Positions 1 to 9,623 of a stretch of 38,377 nt of DNA are shown here, piece after piece. This DNA is from Bodo saltans. Lineage: Eukaryota; Euglenozoa; Kinetoplastea; Eubodonida; Bodonidae. The stretch lies in assembly GCA_001460835.1 (NCBI GenBank), contig CYKH01000935.1, positions 9,161 to 47,537 on the forward strand, in the 5' to 3' direction. Within the stretch, counting starts at the first letter, position 1, and each line of letters begins with the position of its first letter. The notes under the pieces are model-generated. The model had not been told where the DNA came from and did no database searches. It saw only the letters and a list, made by a program, of their open reading frames with translations. The position numbers were made by a program, and so were the translations under genes.

Positions 1-1
1 A

Positions 2-1030
2 CAGTTGCAGCAAGAGAGTTCGTTCACAACATCACATCGACCTCGCCGCCTGTCGCAATTGTCAGCATCCATGCAATCGATGAGTATTTCGTTAATGCCG
101 TCACCTTCTGCCACGGGGGTCTCGCAACAATCTTTGCAACATCACCTTCATCAACTTGCGCAAAATAGTGCGCACACTATTCAACCGCATTATTCTTCCA
201 GTCACAACGTTGGAGGAGCGGGACCTTCACAATCGTCGTCCTTGAGCGCTCCACCTGCGTTTTTGTTGCCTCAATCAAAACTTCAACAGATGCAACCCTT
301 TTCAGCTGCTTCGGGAATCAGTCAATCAACCTCTTCCTTCGTGGGAGATCATCTCAGTCACTTTAGCTTCGGATCGGCCGGTGGCATGTCACTGTCGTCT
401 TTTGCTGTACCCCAACAACATCCTGTCGGTGCTGTTGTTGGGAGCAATGGACCACTGGTCTCCGGAACAACGTTGGCATCTTTGATCACGAGTGCTGGAA
501 GCAACAGCAACAACAGTTCCACGCAAGCTGCAGCCAACCATATTCAGTTGTTCCAAGGTCAGTCATCATCTGCACTCCCTGTGTCGCCGTTGAATTACTC
601 GCCACTCGAGGCGTTGAAGTCGTCCGCAACGTTGTTGACTCCGACGGCATTGACATTTGGCGCTTCTACAGGAACCGCTGCGGCCCAACAACAGCCCTCG
701 CAACAGCCTTTTGTGAGGGTGCAGCAACAGTTTCTGGTGCACCACCCCCAGCACCAGCAACCGCAAGATGAGCAGCCTCAAATCAATCACCACTTGACAG
801 TCCCGCAACAAAGTCTTCATCCTCAACTTCATCATCAACAGCATGCGGCGATGATGATGCCAAGCCAACCGAATCAATTTATCTCTCCAGGACCTCATCT
901 TGGCGGCTCATCATCGGAGAACCTTCAACACCAGATTCCACCGCACCAAATTGTCTGGGATAGCGCCCCAACACAATTTCAACAGCAACAACAACAGCAC
1001 CATGTGCTTCATTATCAGACGCCGTCGTAG
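2..1030 (+). CDS. Gln/Ser/His-rich protein, C-terminal part (5' end outside window)
   Basis: The frame is open from the first bases of the window to a TAG at 1028-1030. No ATG is needed at the left edge, so the gene begins upstream and only about 342 C-terminal residues are seen. The visible part is low complexity. It is rich in Gln, Ser, His and Pro, with a poly-Gln run and a His pair near the C-terminus and no recognisable folded domain, signal peptide or membrane segment. Such tails are common on kinetoplastid RNA-binding and signalling proteins, but that is family knowledge and says nothing specific here. Mixed CAA/CAG and varied Ser codons argue for real coding rather than a simple DNA repeat. 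Function is unknown. Confidence 0.75.
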   Translation, partial: QLQQESSFTTSHRPRRLSQLSASMQSMSISLMPSPSATGVSQQSLQHHLHQLAQNSAHTIQPHYSSSHNVGGAGPSQSSSLSAPPAFLLPQSKLQQMQPFSAASGISQSTSSFVGDHLSHFSFGSAGGMSLSSFAVPQQHPVGAVVGSNGPLVSGTTLASLITSAGSNSNNSSTQAAANHIQLFQGQSSSALPVSPLNYSPLEALKSSATLLTPTALTFGASTGTAAAQQQPSQQPFVRVQQQFLVHHPQHQQPQDEQPQINHHLTVPQQSLHPQLHHQQHAAMMMPSQPNQFISPGPHLGGSSSENLQHQIPPHQIVWDSAPTQFQQQQQQHHVLHYQTPS

Positions 1031-2971
1031 TGTCATGTTGATTCTCTCTCGAATGATGGTGTTTTACATGATTCGGGGGTGTGCATCTCCGCCTTCCTTA
1101 TGTTTCGTGCTTTCCCTTTCGCCCATCATTAGCCTGTGAAAAGCGAGACATAACTTCCTACCTGTGTTGTGTGTGCTCCTATTTTTTTTCCCCCATCGAG
1201 TGCTCCCTACAACCCCGCAACACACTTTTTTTTTTTTTTTCCCCTCACACCCAAGTTTTCCCACTCCCCCCTCCCCTATTACCACGCAAAAAAAGTGCGC
1301 CACAAGAGTTTGCTTTCGCGCGCGCGCTCGCTTATGTCCACGACAACAAAGATGATGATGACTAAATACGTCGTGAGTGTGTTTGTTTTTTTCATAACAA
1401 TTTTTTTTTCCACTTCTCCTCTCTGCTGCTACTAACCCGTTCTCCTGCGCCCCTTTTGTTCCGGTTACTGGCGTCATGCATGTTTTTTTTTTTTTGTTTG
1501 TTTGTTTGTTTGTTTGTTTGTTTGTTTGTTTGTTTGTTTGTTGTTGGACTCTCACATATTCATTTACATTATGTTCCTATTTTCCAATTTTTCCTTGAAC
1601 CCACATTTGTAAGAGGTATTTGCTTGTGATTAGTTTCTCGTACACAAAAGTGGAAGTAGGCCTCGAGACGAAAATATGGTTTCTTTCTTTTTGTTCATTG
1701 TCCCACATTGGATTTGTTACAAAAACTGCTTATCGCAGTTCATGATTTTTTTTCGCTTTGCGCGGGGCGTGCTGGGGATTATGTGTGTGTGCATTTTTTT
1801 TATTTTTATTTTTTGTGTGTGTGTGTGCTTTCCTTTTTACTTTGTCGCCTTCAATCATCCAAACAAGTGTCTCGTTTATAACGTAGTTAATGCTCGCCCC
1901 CCCACCCCCACCCCTTTTTTTTTTGTATTATCGTCACTAACCACCTTACCAGATGGCACAGGTCCTGTGAATCAATGCGTTGTTTCCCTCACTCTCTCTC
2001 ACGCAATTTTTTTTCGCTGCTGTGCGATCACCCCACCAATCAAAGAGGACGTTCTTTTTCTCAGAAAATCATTTAGAAGGGAGCGTCAACTTTTTTTTTG
2101 CCCCCTTCCACCTTTTGTTGGTGTTGCTTTTAATGGGAACGTTGAAGAAGGCTTTATCAACCATAACGTATGAAGTGTTTTCTTTGACGAGATCGACGGG
2201 GGAATACACACAAAGTGTGCAAAAGTGTTCTGAAGACAAAATATTCGAAAAAAGAAGTGAATAAATACTTCTCAAAAAACTTGACAGGCAACCGGTTATG
2301 TAAATATAAAACCGCGTTTTCAGATCCATCCAATCGCAAGAGGTGCGAGGGGATGATCTCTCGTTGCGAAAGCGAACGCAACGCACAAAAAAACAAAAAA
2401 TCGTGAGACAAAGGTAATACACCTTTTTAGTGCACACTATGGGCGCGTGCGTCCTTTTTTTTTCTTTTTCTTTTTTCTGCATTCCTTCCTTCCAAGGTGC
2501 TTTACTTTTTTGCTTTTGTTTTTGTTTTGTTTACGTTGTAAATGCCCGAGCTCACCGACAGTTGTGATCGCAACTCTGATCGCTCCCACTTCACTTTTTT
2601 TTTTTGATGTCGCTCGCAGAACAAATAAATGCAGCAGAGATTTATTCTGCCAAATGCGTGGGAACTCCGCAACCAAAAGTCTTTTTTTTTGAGATCTGAG
2701 CGGCCAAGAACGCCGTATAACTCGCCCGCTTTGTTTCGTTTCGTTTCGTACAGTATGGAGTGATTTTAGCTTGTTTACTTTGGTTACATTTAATTTGTAT
2801 TGAATTCTCGGTTTTCGCATTCCTCCAAAATAAATAAATAATATTAATAATAAATGACAAGGGTTTTTAATTTCCGCTTTTTGTGCATTGATATGTGCGT
2901 GCTTTTTTGTGTGTTTGGGTTGCAACACACTCACTAGCGAGATCTTCGGTTATTACACACAGGAGGGAAAT
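1031..2971. other. Long non-coding intergenic stretch (1.9 kb)
   Basis: No convincing gene is seen here. The stretch is A/T-rich with many T runs, C/T tracts, TG tracts (around 1781-1828) and a TTTG tandem repeat. Open frames on either strand are made of homopolymer-like residues (Phe, Cys and Val, or Lys and Asn) and start or stop at random. The stretch probably holds a long 3' UTR of the upstream gene plus the trans-splicing region of the gene at 2972. A small RNA gene cannot be excluded by eye. Confidence 0.6.
1482..1540. repeat. Poly-T followed by (TTTG)12 microsatellite
   Basis: A T run from 1482 passes into twelve uninterrupted TTTG units (1493-1540). This is a simple tetranucleotide microsatellite. 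Read on the other strand it gives a spurious Asn-Lys-Gln-Thr repeat peptide. Confidence 0.95.
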
Positions 2972-3301
2972 ATGTCCAGCAGTAATGAGGAATGGTGGTC
3001 TGCTCATAATGGGTACTTTAAAGGGACACAATCCCCAGCTGCTGCTGCTGCGCCCACCAGAAAAGAGCAGTGCACTACTCGCGTGCTGTCGCGTCGAATA
3101 TTGACGACAACAAACCGAAGTGTTGTTCCCTTGGCACCAAAATCCAGCAAAGCCGCTGGCAGCAGCGGTAGTCGTGCCACAGCAGGAAAAGGACCGAGTG
3201 GGTGTTGTCCATTGTGTCGACTTTCACGCAAGGACTGGCCATTTTGTGGGGTAAATGGTGAACGGCATCACAACACCTCTTCTGGTCAAGCGGAAAGCTG
3301 A
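2972..3301 (+). CDS. Small protein with a Cys/His zinc-binding-like motif (109 aa)
   Basis: ATG at 2972 follows an AG at 2961-2962 by nine bases, a plausible spliced-leader acceptor. The frame ends with TGA at 3299. The N-terminus is Ser/Trp-rich (MSSSNEEWW), the middle is Ala, Thr and Ser-rich linker, and the C-terminal third holds CCPLCRLSRKDWPFCG followed by a His pair. Cys79, Cys82, Cys92 and His99 or His100 could bind one zinc ion in a CxxC-x9-C-x6-H pattern. No signal peptide or membrane segment is seen. Codon use looks protein-coding, unlike the T-rich sequence on both sides. I do not recognise a named family; the conserved-looking C-terminal block suggests a real small gene. An in-frame ATG at 2888 lies before the likely splice site and was not chosen. 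Confidence 0.6.
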   Translation: MSSSNEEWWSAHNGYFKGTQSPAAAAAPTRKEQCTTRVLSRRILTTTNRSVVPLAPKSSKAAGSSGSRATAGKGPSGCCPLCRLSRKDWPFCGVNGERHHNTSSGQAES

Positions 3302-3500
3302 AAAGATGAATCTGATGTTTGCAATGGGTCGAACAGCATAGACAAAATCATACATACACAAGAACGTATCAAGAAGGGAGGTTTTTAGCTTTGTTGCGAA
3401 AGGAAGAATATTGGATTGAAAGAGGCTTGGGGTTTCTTTTTTTGTGTGTGACCACTTCAAAATACGGAAAGAATCGCTCCGAATCAAAATCGGCATCTCA

Positions 3501-3520
3501 ATTTTTTTCTGCCAAGTCAG
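3501..3520 (+). promoter_or_regulatory. Predicted trans-splice acceptor for the SGNH hydrolase gene
   Basis: A T-rich tract (3502-3508) is followed by CAG at 3518-3520, twelve bases before the ATG at 3533. This fits the polypyrimidine-AG layout used for spliced-leader addition in kinetoplastids. Prediction only. Confidence 0.4.
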
Positions 3521-3532
3521 TCTTAAAGTGTT

Positions 3533-4969
3533 ATGATGTGCTCCATGCGTGGTGGTTATTTCCTCAACAATATTTTCGTACCAATCTGGTTGTGCGTTTG
3601 TTTGACAGCAGCGACGTCGGTTGCAGCCAATGGTGCGGCGCGTTCGTCATCGACTCAAAGCAGCAGCAGCGATAGCGATGCCTTTAGATCACTGTGCATC
3701 CTACCGCTAGGAGATAGCCTTACCCAAGGTGTCGGTGCGCACGGATCGTACCGTTCGCATCTTTTTGACCTGTTGCAGTCGCGCCATGCAAACCTAAACT
3801 CCCACCACCACAGGAACAGTATCATTGGCAACAACAACAACAGGATAGAACGCTCCAAACTAGGTGTGACGTTTATTGGATCGTCGAATCGAACGTGCAC
3901 GCCGAAGAAGCCGCTAGAACGCTTTCCACACGACACCTTCGACCAACCTCACGAGGGGCACTGCAGTTGGAATTCCCGGCAACTGTCAGAATACGTCCTG
4001 TCGTTCATAGAACACCAAAGCAAAGGACGCGCGCTTGTTGACGGTGACGTCTCCGCCGAAACCCCAGCACCACCGCCCAGTGTGTTCGGTGTCGGTGGTG
4101 CCGACGAAGCAGAGCGGTTGTTTCTCGCACGGGGTAAACAGCACGCTGCGGCGACTTACGCAAAGAAATGCCGTTTTGGGGCTGTTGATGTTTCGCTTCT
4201 TCTCATTGGACACAATGACGCGTTTCAAGCGGCGAGAAAGTGTAAAATTAAGGAGGCAATCCCAATCTCCGGCGCATCCGATAAAAAAAATGCTGCGCTT
4301 GCCAACGCCGCAGCACTGAAGGACACCAAAGCTGCAGCGTGTGTGTCTCAGTTCCTCGCCGATTTCGAAACAAATGTGGTGAACCTCGTGGATGGTCTAT
4401 TCGAAGCGTATCCACTGATGCGACTTGTAGTGGGCCTCAACCCCACCACCAACTTTCCTGTTGTGGACGTCGTGTTGCATCATATTCTTCTTTCAGTGGT
4501 GGGAGAGCATGGCCGTGGCAGGAGTAATGTCGCAACGTTCGATGACTGGGAGCGGCGGCACACCTTTGACTCCACGCACCCGAACGAAATGGGCTCCAAG
4601 TACATGGCGCTGCGCTGGTATGAGGCGATGCGACAGCTGCCTGTTCCCCTTGTGCAACTGGTGACTGCAACCGGCGTAGGGGGAGGAGATAGAGATGACG
4701 GCAGTCTTCTCGATGCTGCAATTATCGATGCATCGAGAGATGGGCAAGTGATTTCGAAGCTGCAACGTGCAACACCACAACTGTTGCCACTGAAAGGGAT
4801 CGAAGAGTTCGATGATGACGACGAGCACTTTCCGTTTCGCGTGAGTCGATTGCTGTTTCTTATGTTTACAGTCACATTTCTGCTAGCGGTTGCAGTGCGT
4901 CGTGTGCGCATGAGCCTCAGAGGACTGGCGCTCGTGGTAGCTCCTGCTGCGCTGAGAAAGTGGCTGTAG
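3533..4969 (+). CDS. Membrane-anchored SGNH/GDSL-family hydrolase
   Basis: This is a 478-residue protein with the SGNH hydrolase hallmarks. Block I is LPLGDSLTQG with the nucleophile Ser62, a GHND block has Asn228, and the C-terminal DSTHPNEMGS block supplies Asp346 and His349. These families cleave ester bonds, often acetyl or acyl groups on carbohydrates or lipids; the order and spacing resemble secreted carbohydrate esterases, but the substrate cannot be read. A hydrophobic stretch at about residues 14-33 is a signal peptide or anchor. A second at about 443-460 (LLFLMFTVTFLLAVAV) followed by Arg-rich residues is a C-terminal membrane anchor with a short cytosolic tail. The domain is therefore probably outside the cell or in the lumen of the phagocytic/lysosomal route, where a bacterivore would use it. 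An Asn/His-rich insert (about 86-105) follows block I. ATG 3533 was chosen because the signal-like segment follows it directly. Confidence 0.85.
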   Translation: MMCSMRGGYFLNNIFVPIWLCVCLTAATSVAANGAARSSSTQSSSSDSDAFRSLCILPLGDSLTQGVGAHGSYRSHLFDLLQSRHANLNSHHHRNSIIGNNNNRIERSKLGVTFIGSSNRTCTPKKPLERFPHDTFDQPHEGHCSWNSRQLSEYVLSFIEHQSKGRALVDGDVSAETPAPPPSVFGVGGADEAERLFLARGKQHAAATYAKKCRFGAVDVSLLLIGHNDAFQAARKCKIKEAIPISGASDKKNAALANAAALKDTKAAACVSQFLADFETNVVNLVDGLFEAYPLMRLVVGLNPTTNFPVVDVVLHHILLSVVGEHGRGRSNVATFDDWERRHTFDSTHPNEMGSKYMALRWYEAMRQLPVPLVQLVTATGVGGGDRDDGSLLDAAIIDASRDGQVISKLQRATPQLLPLKGIEEFDDDDEHFPFRVSRLLFLMFTVTFLLAVAVRRVRMSLRGLALVVAPAALRKWL

Positions 4970-5104
4970 TTCACTGATTTTGTTGTTCTTCACTTTTATG
5001 AGTTGCCAACATAAGGCATGTGGGTGTTTTGTAGTTATCCTCCTTCCTGTTACCACTTTGCTTGGCTGTTTTTTGTTCTATTTCGCACGATAAGAATTTT
5101 GGTC

Positions 5105-6490
5105 ATGCAAAAAGCCGCACCTTCAGATGTCTCTCCCACCCCTAACCGCCGAGGCCTCGATAGCGCCGGTGGTGGTGGCATCAGTGGAGGCGTTCCAGCT
5201 GACGTTGCTGCCGCACAGAAAGCCGCGTCCCGCTTGACATTTGAGCCGACCACAACGCCTGATGCCGTGATCGTCAAGGCGTTTCAAGGCAACCGTCACA
5301 TCATCCCTCAACCACCTTTTCCTCGGCTACATCCGACAGTTGACCAAGAACGTGCTCAGCCATATTTACGTCAAAAAGAAGAAGAGCGAAAGGCGCAACC
5401 ACTTCCGATGCTGTCGATTCCAACGCCTACCACTCCATGGTATCCTGAAGCCACAAAGGCGCCGATTCTTGGCAAAGCTCTCACGCCAAATTTAGCCTCC
5501 TCACTGTCGTCGCCGAGGTCCTATGAACGCGCAGCAGCTCGCAACGAAATCGTCGCTGAGGTGTCTGGTCGGCTTGGCGGGCAAATCCCTATCAATTGTC
5601 GCATATTCTTTTCTTGCTTCTGCGCTGAGATGAATGAAAAAGGCTACGTGACCCCGGTGCAAATGACAAAGGTGTTTCGTGAAGTCTCTGATATTGTCGA
5701 CATCTCGCACGTGGACAGCTACTATCAACTGCTCGACCCTAGACGGAGAGGTGCTGTGCATGTGTTGCTAATTATTGCCTCTCTAGATATCATTCTTAAC
5801 GGACCACAACGAGAAGTGATTCGACGGTCGTGTTTCGCGCCGTTCGATTTAGACGATCGTGGATACATTCACAAGGCCTTTCTCGATGCTTTGAAGAAGG
5901 CCGGGAAAGACTTGCCACCAACCGCAGCGTCGATTCCAGGGATGGTGACTGCCCTGCTTGGTGGGTCGACAGGAAATGGTGATCGAGACCGTCCAGAGAG
6001 TGCTGCCTATGCTGCGAATAATGGCGCAGGACGTGCGGGTAGCATCACACCGCTTCCCACTGCCAATGTGTCCCCGCAGCGGCCATTGACGAGGGTTGGC
6101 TCAGGGCTTAGTGCATCGCAGCTTGACAACAACAACAACAGGCCCGGATCGCCGGGACCTTCTCTAAGAACCTCCGACATGGTGAAAGTGCTGAACGACA
6201 TTTTTGTTGAAATTGGAAAGGAAGAAGAGGACGCGTACATCGCATCGCTCTCCAAAGGGAAAAAGAGCAGCAAGAAGAAGAAGGCCCCTCCCTTGAAGTC
6301 CAATCAAAAGTCCGTCATCCCAGTGAACCGCGCTCGCATTACTCACATGGATTTTGCTGTGTTTGACAGATATTTCAACGAGTCTAAGACGATGTCGGTT
6401 GCGTTCGCCCGTTGTTGGCTTCCGTTGGTGGAATCCGACACTGACATTCGGTTGCACATCGTCGAAAAGGTTCAAGAGTTTTCGGAGTAA
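5105..6490 (+). CDS. Hypothetical protein with degenerate EF-hand-like region (461 aa)
   Basis: The start is placed at ATG 5105. The in-frame ATG at 5018 is separated from it by T-rich, UTR-like sequence encoding a Phe/Cys-rich stretch. The N-terminal 150 residues are Pro-rich and disordered. Residues about 160-280 are predicted helical with two EF-hand-like loops. The clearer one, DLDDRGYIHKAF at 248-259, has Asp at positions 1 and 3 and Gly at 6, but Phe instead of Glu at 12; the other (DPRRRGAVHVLL) lacks most ligands. Calcium binding is therefore doubtful, and the region may be a structural calmodulin-like fold. A Ser/Gly/Asn-rich linker, a Lys-rich patch (KGKKSSKKKK) and a short conserved-looking C-terminal helical region follow. 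There is no signal peptide or membrane helix, so it is likely cytosolic or cytoskeletal. Function is not recognised. Confidence 0.75.
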   Translation: MQKAAPSDVSPTPNRRGLDSAGGGGISGGVPADVAAAQKAASRLTFEPTTTPDAVIVKAFQGNRHIIPQPPFPRLHPTVDQERAQPYLRQKEEERKAQPLPMLSIPTPTTPWYPEATKAPILGKALTPNLASSLSSPRSYERAAARNEIVAEVSGRLGGQIPINCRIFFSCFCAEMNEKGYVTPVQMTKVFREVSDIVDISHVDSYYQLLDPRRRGAVHVLLIIASLDIILNGPQREVIRRSCFAPFDLDDRGYIHKAFLDALKKAGKDLPPTAASIPGMVTALLGGSTGNGDRDRPESAAYAANNGAGRAGSITPLPTANVSPQRPLTRVGSGLSASQLDNNNNRPGSPGPSLRTSDMVKVLNDIFVEIGKEEEDAYIASLSKGKKSSKKKKAPPLKSNQKSVIPVNRARITHMDFAVFDRYFNESKTMSVAFARCWLPLVESDTDIRLHIVEKVQEFSE

Positions 6491-6660
6491 AGAGAGTATC
6501 CTAGAGGAGTTTGAGAGTGATCACCGTTGGCGTTCGGTGGCGTGGTATCGTCGAATCAAGAAAGGCAAAGGGATCGGAATGTACTGTCAACATGTTTTGT
6601 ACACACAATAACGCGTCACAAAGAAACCAGCAGTCACACTGCAGCGACACAGATCGCTTC

Positions 6661-6696
6661 TTCACTTTTCCTCCACTGTCATTATCATTTCAATAG
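6661..6696 (+). promoter_or_regulatory. Predicted trans-splice acceptor for first M64 gene
   Basis: A C/T-rich tract (6661-6690) is followed by TAG at 6694-6696. The ATG at 6754 lies 57 bases downstream, a usual 5' UTR length for a kinetoplastid mRNA. A second AG (6727-6728, in CACAG) is nearer. Prediction from pattern only. Confidence 0.35.
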
Positions 6697-6753
6697 GAGT
6701 GCGACAACAAGCTAGCACACACACACAGCTTAAGAAGATATGACCAGCAGCTG

Positions 6754-9183
6754 ATGAAGCTCAGAGTCGCATGGTTGTCAGCTTGCGCAGCGGTATTGTT
6801 GTTGTGCGTGAACGGTTGCGATTCTTTGCGGAAGTCGGCGTCGCCGTTTCTGACAACCAATTCATCTACCTTTGTCAGTATCAAAGTCACAGCGGAATGC
6901 CATTTATCGTTGGACGAAGTGCGTCCTACTAAATCTCGGCATTTCGTCGGATTTGCACCCTCACAACATCCGCAGCCGTTCATGCTACAGGATCACTACA
7001 TCCCTCATCCGGCGGAGACGTTCGGCATGGTGGCGTCTACACGGTACTTTTACACCCACCGCTTTCGTGTCTCATACATGGATAATATCAAGACTATTGA
7101 GATGTCATACGTCACGCCAGATCCACGCGTCCTCCACACTCATGGCTCCTCCTCCTCCCACCAGGAAGGCAATGACAACACTCTTTCGGTAGATGATGAC
7201 GATATCCATCGTCGCGCAGCTTCTACTAGGGGGCACTTATCGACTGATGAGGTCGGGTACCTCTTTTTGTACATTCCTTCCAATATTCCAGTCCTTACCG
7301 TACAATGCCACAACGTCTCTATGCGGCAGGATATTCACCTTCCAATCGACGAAGACCGCCAGCAGCATCGTCCAATGCGAAAACATTTCGACTCCCTTGA
7401 GTACAGTGCGAATGGAGCCCAGCTGCTAGAGATTCAAGTGTCTGGCCCACCGGACCGCGTCAACAGCGTTGTGTTTCTCTCTGACGGGTATCTTGCCAGC
7501 GACAACGAGACGTTCTTCAATCGTGTAAAGGAGATATTTCATGCAATTGATAGCAGTCCAAGCGATGATCCCGCACTCACGACGATGAAGGCGACGGTCC
7601 CGTTTGCTCGGTACGTGGCGTTTTGGAATGTATTCGCTGTGTTTCAGCCATCTCCGGAAGCTGGCGCGAGCAACCGAGTGCACAACACTGTTGTGAACGA
7701 TAACCTCGTCTGCTTCTACCCCTCAGATATTGAACGCGCGCTTCAATGCGACAATTCACGAGCGTTGTCGCTGGCGAGAGTTGCTCCGCTTCCAGAGAAT
7801 CCCGACAATTTTCTGATTATCATCATTGTGAACAGCAACCAATACGGTGGGACGGGTCTGTTTTACCCCGGGACGATTCACATTAATGCATTTTTTGCAG
7901 GCTGGATGGGCGGGTATCACATGCCCATGAACGAGTACGCCGCACTAGTGAATCACGAATGTGGCCATGCGTTTGGGAACTTGGCGGATGAGTACGACTA
8001 TGGGGATCACATCGGGTCGTCTCCGTATCGGTCGTTACTGAACTGTGTAGAACCGTCTGACAATGGCAGCTCGTGGAAGACGCCGCTTCCTTGGCAGTTC
8101 TGGATCGACGTATTCCACGGTGCGAATACGACGAGAAAGTTACACTATATGGGGAAAGGAACCGCGCAAACATTGTTAGCTGCTCAGAATTACGGTACGG
8201 ACGTTGTACCTACGATTGGATGTTCGTTCAGTAACTACTATCGAGGAAGTTCTCGGTGTCTTATGAACAGGCTCGATGATTTCTTTATGTGCCCCCAGTG
8301 CAGAGAGGGCGCGAGTAGAACGCTCTTTCAGACGAATTTCGAACTTCAGTGGCCGCGGCGTCCACTTGAGGATCAACTTGTGGTGTTAAGTCGGTGGAAT
8401 GCGACGTATCAAGGCATCGCCGGTGGTGGTGTGACCTTACATTTACCGCGCTCGCTTGCGTCCCCGCTCCTTGACAACAACTTTGCAGTGGAGTGGTATG
8501 ACGCTCATGGCAATCTTCTTCTTACCAGCGCCGCCAATAATCCTGCTGACCTTGACTGTCCCACATGTCATTTTATTCCGGCGGCAACACTTGAGACGTG
8601 GCCGTTGGATGAAATTATCGTATTCTCAGCGATTATTCGAGATCACAGCATCTTTCTACGCCCTGAGTACGTCGACGATCCTTTTTTGACCCAAATTGCG
8701 ATTTTCAGGATGATCATCCCTTCAATGGATCCTGTCACCAACAACAGAACAACATCCGCGGCTGCTGCTGGACGTGATCGTCATCACCAACGAATTGAGG
8801 ATGTGGTGAGCACTGTGGACACTCTTCCCTCACCAGAAACGATTGGCCTTTACAAGGCAGGCACTGACGCTGGAGAGGTGGATAGAAAGCCTTACCTGTA
8901 TCGGTGTGTTCCCGCACATCCTGCAGAGGATTCGTTTTGCAACATAAGTGACCTTACCGCAGCAACGATTGAGGTCGGTGCAGGACTCAGCTGGTTGGAA
9001 GCACAAGCACTCGCCCTTGCCGGCTTGTGCTTGGTGTCTTTGTGGTTAGAGAGGTATGAAGCAGCTGCGTACCCACCACCAACACCTCAAATGCCCCCAA
9101 GTGGTGTCAATCATGAAGCAGTATCGTCTCCCGGACAAGATGTTTGTGCAGTGGGTATCTTTACTGGCAACGAATGGGCATGA
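6754..9183 (+). CDS. M64-family (IgA-peptidase-like) metallopeptidase, short paralogue
   Basis: This is an 809-residue protein. A signal peptide (about 1-24) is followed by an N-terminal domain ending near residue 225, then the M64 peptidase domain, which opens with VNSVVFLSDGYLASDNETFF (about 239-258). The zinc/catalytic motif is HECGHAFGNLADEY, with His401, Glu402 and His405. A later block, CLMNRLDDFFMCPQCREG, carries the paired cysteines typical of M64 enzymes. Known members are zinc endopeptidases, including bacterial enzymes that cut IgA; here a general secreted or surface protease of a bacterivore is more likely. One hydrophobic helix near residues 747-765 anchors it, followed by a Pro-rich tail of about 40 residues. 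It is the tandem paralogue of the gene at 9624, aligning along the whole ectodomain, but it ends just after the first membrane helix and lacks the four-helix module and EF-hands. The start is the ATG directly before the signal peptide. Confidence 0.88.
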   Translation: MKLRVAWLSACAAVLLLCVNGCDSLRKSASPFLTTNSSTFVSIKVTAECHLSLDEVRPTKSRHFVGFAPSQHPQPFMLQDHYIPHPAETFGMVASTRYFYTHRFRVSYMDNIKTIEMSYVTPDPRVLHTHGSSSSHQEGNDNTLSVDDDDIHRRAASTRGHLSTDEVGYLFLYIPSNIPVLTVQCHNVSMRQDIHLPIDEDRQQHRPMRKHFDSLEYSANGAQLLEIQVSGPPDRVNSVVFLSDGYLASDNETFFNRVKEIFHAIDSSPSDDPALTTMKATVPFARYVAFWNVFAVFQPSPEAGASNRVHNTVVNDNLVCFYPSDIERALQCDNSRALSLARVAPLPENPDNFLIIIIVNSNQYGGTGLFYPGTIHINAFFAGWMGGYHMPMNEYAALVNHECGHAFGNLADEYDYGDHIGSSPYRSLLNCVEPSDNGSSWKTPLPWQFWIDVFHGANTTRKLHYMGKGTAQTLLAAQNYGTDVVPTIGCSFSNYYRGSSRCLMNRLDDFFMCPQCREGASRTLFQTNFELQWPRRPLEDQLVVLSRWNATYQGIAGGGVTLHLPRSLASPLLDNNFAVEWYDAHGNLLLTSAANNPADLDCPTCHFIPAATLETWPLDEIIVFSAIIRDHSIFLRPEYVDDPFLTQIAIFRMIIPSMDPVTNNRTTSAAAAGRDRHHQRIEDVVSTVDTLPSPETIGLYKAGTDAGEVDRKPYLYRCVPAHPAEDSFCNISDLTAATIEVGAGLSWLEAQALALAGLCLVSLWLERYEAAAYPPPTPQMPPSGVNHEAVSSPGQDVCAVGIFTGNEWA

Positions 9184-9623
9184 CTTTTTTGGTCTCACTC
9201 TATTTTTTGTTGTGCCGAGGCAATTTGCGACTTATGTATCCCTTGTTTTTGTTAATGGAATTTCAGAGATGCGCACTTTTCTTGATTTTTTTTCTTTACA
9301 CTGTGCAAGTGAAAATAGATCACATTCTTTGCTGAAAGGAGATTCAACGGTTACCAGGCAACAAAGGGCGCTCTGTAACCTAGTTAGCACAAAGCCGGGT
9401 TCCTACGCACGTTCAGCCACTTTCGCAAAGAAATTCTGCAGAAGAGCTGTTGTGTTACTGTGGGACTAACTTATTACCTTCCCGCTTTCAACATTCTATT
9501 TCCACGAAGGACAAGTGGTGTGCTTTTGCATATCTCGGTTACTGAGTGTTATTTCATAGTGTGCCGTCGGAAACAGCAACTCGAACAACTTCAAAAACAA
9601 CAACATCCATCAATTCATTCGTT
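9184..9623. other. Non-coding interval between the two M64 genes
   Basis: This is T-rich sequence with no convincing gene. I looked here for remnants of the membrane and EF-hand module that the upstream paralogue lacks and found none in any frame. It probably holds the 3' UTR, the splicing signals (pyrimidine-rich stretch around 9470-9508) and the 5' UTR of the next gene. Confidence 0.55.

Noticed and set aside
1064-1555. 163-codon - strand open frame with Asn-Lys-Gln-Thr repeats
   Set aside because: It is only the TTTG microsatellite and neighbouring T runs read in reverse.
1676-2173. 165-codon + strand open frame in the long intergenic stretch
   Set aside because: The product is almost all Phe, Ile, Val and Cys from T and TG tracts. 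It has no domain, and its codon use matches non-coding DNA.
9546-9623. Upstream extension of the second M64 gene
   Set aside because: It begins with GTG, not ATG, and would bury the signal peptide behind 26 Ser/Thr-rich residues.
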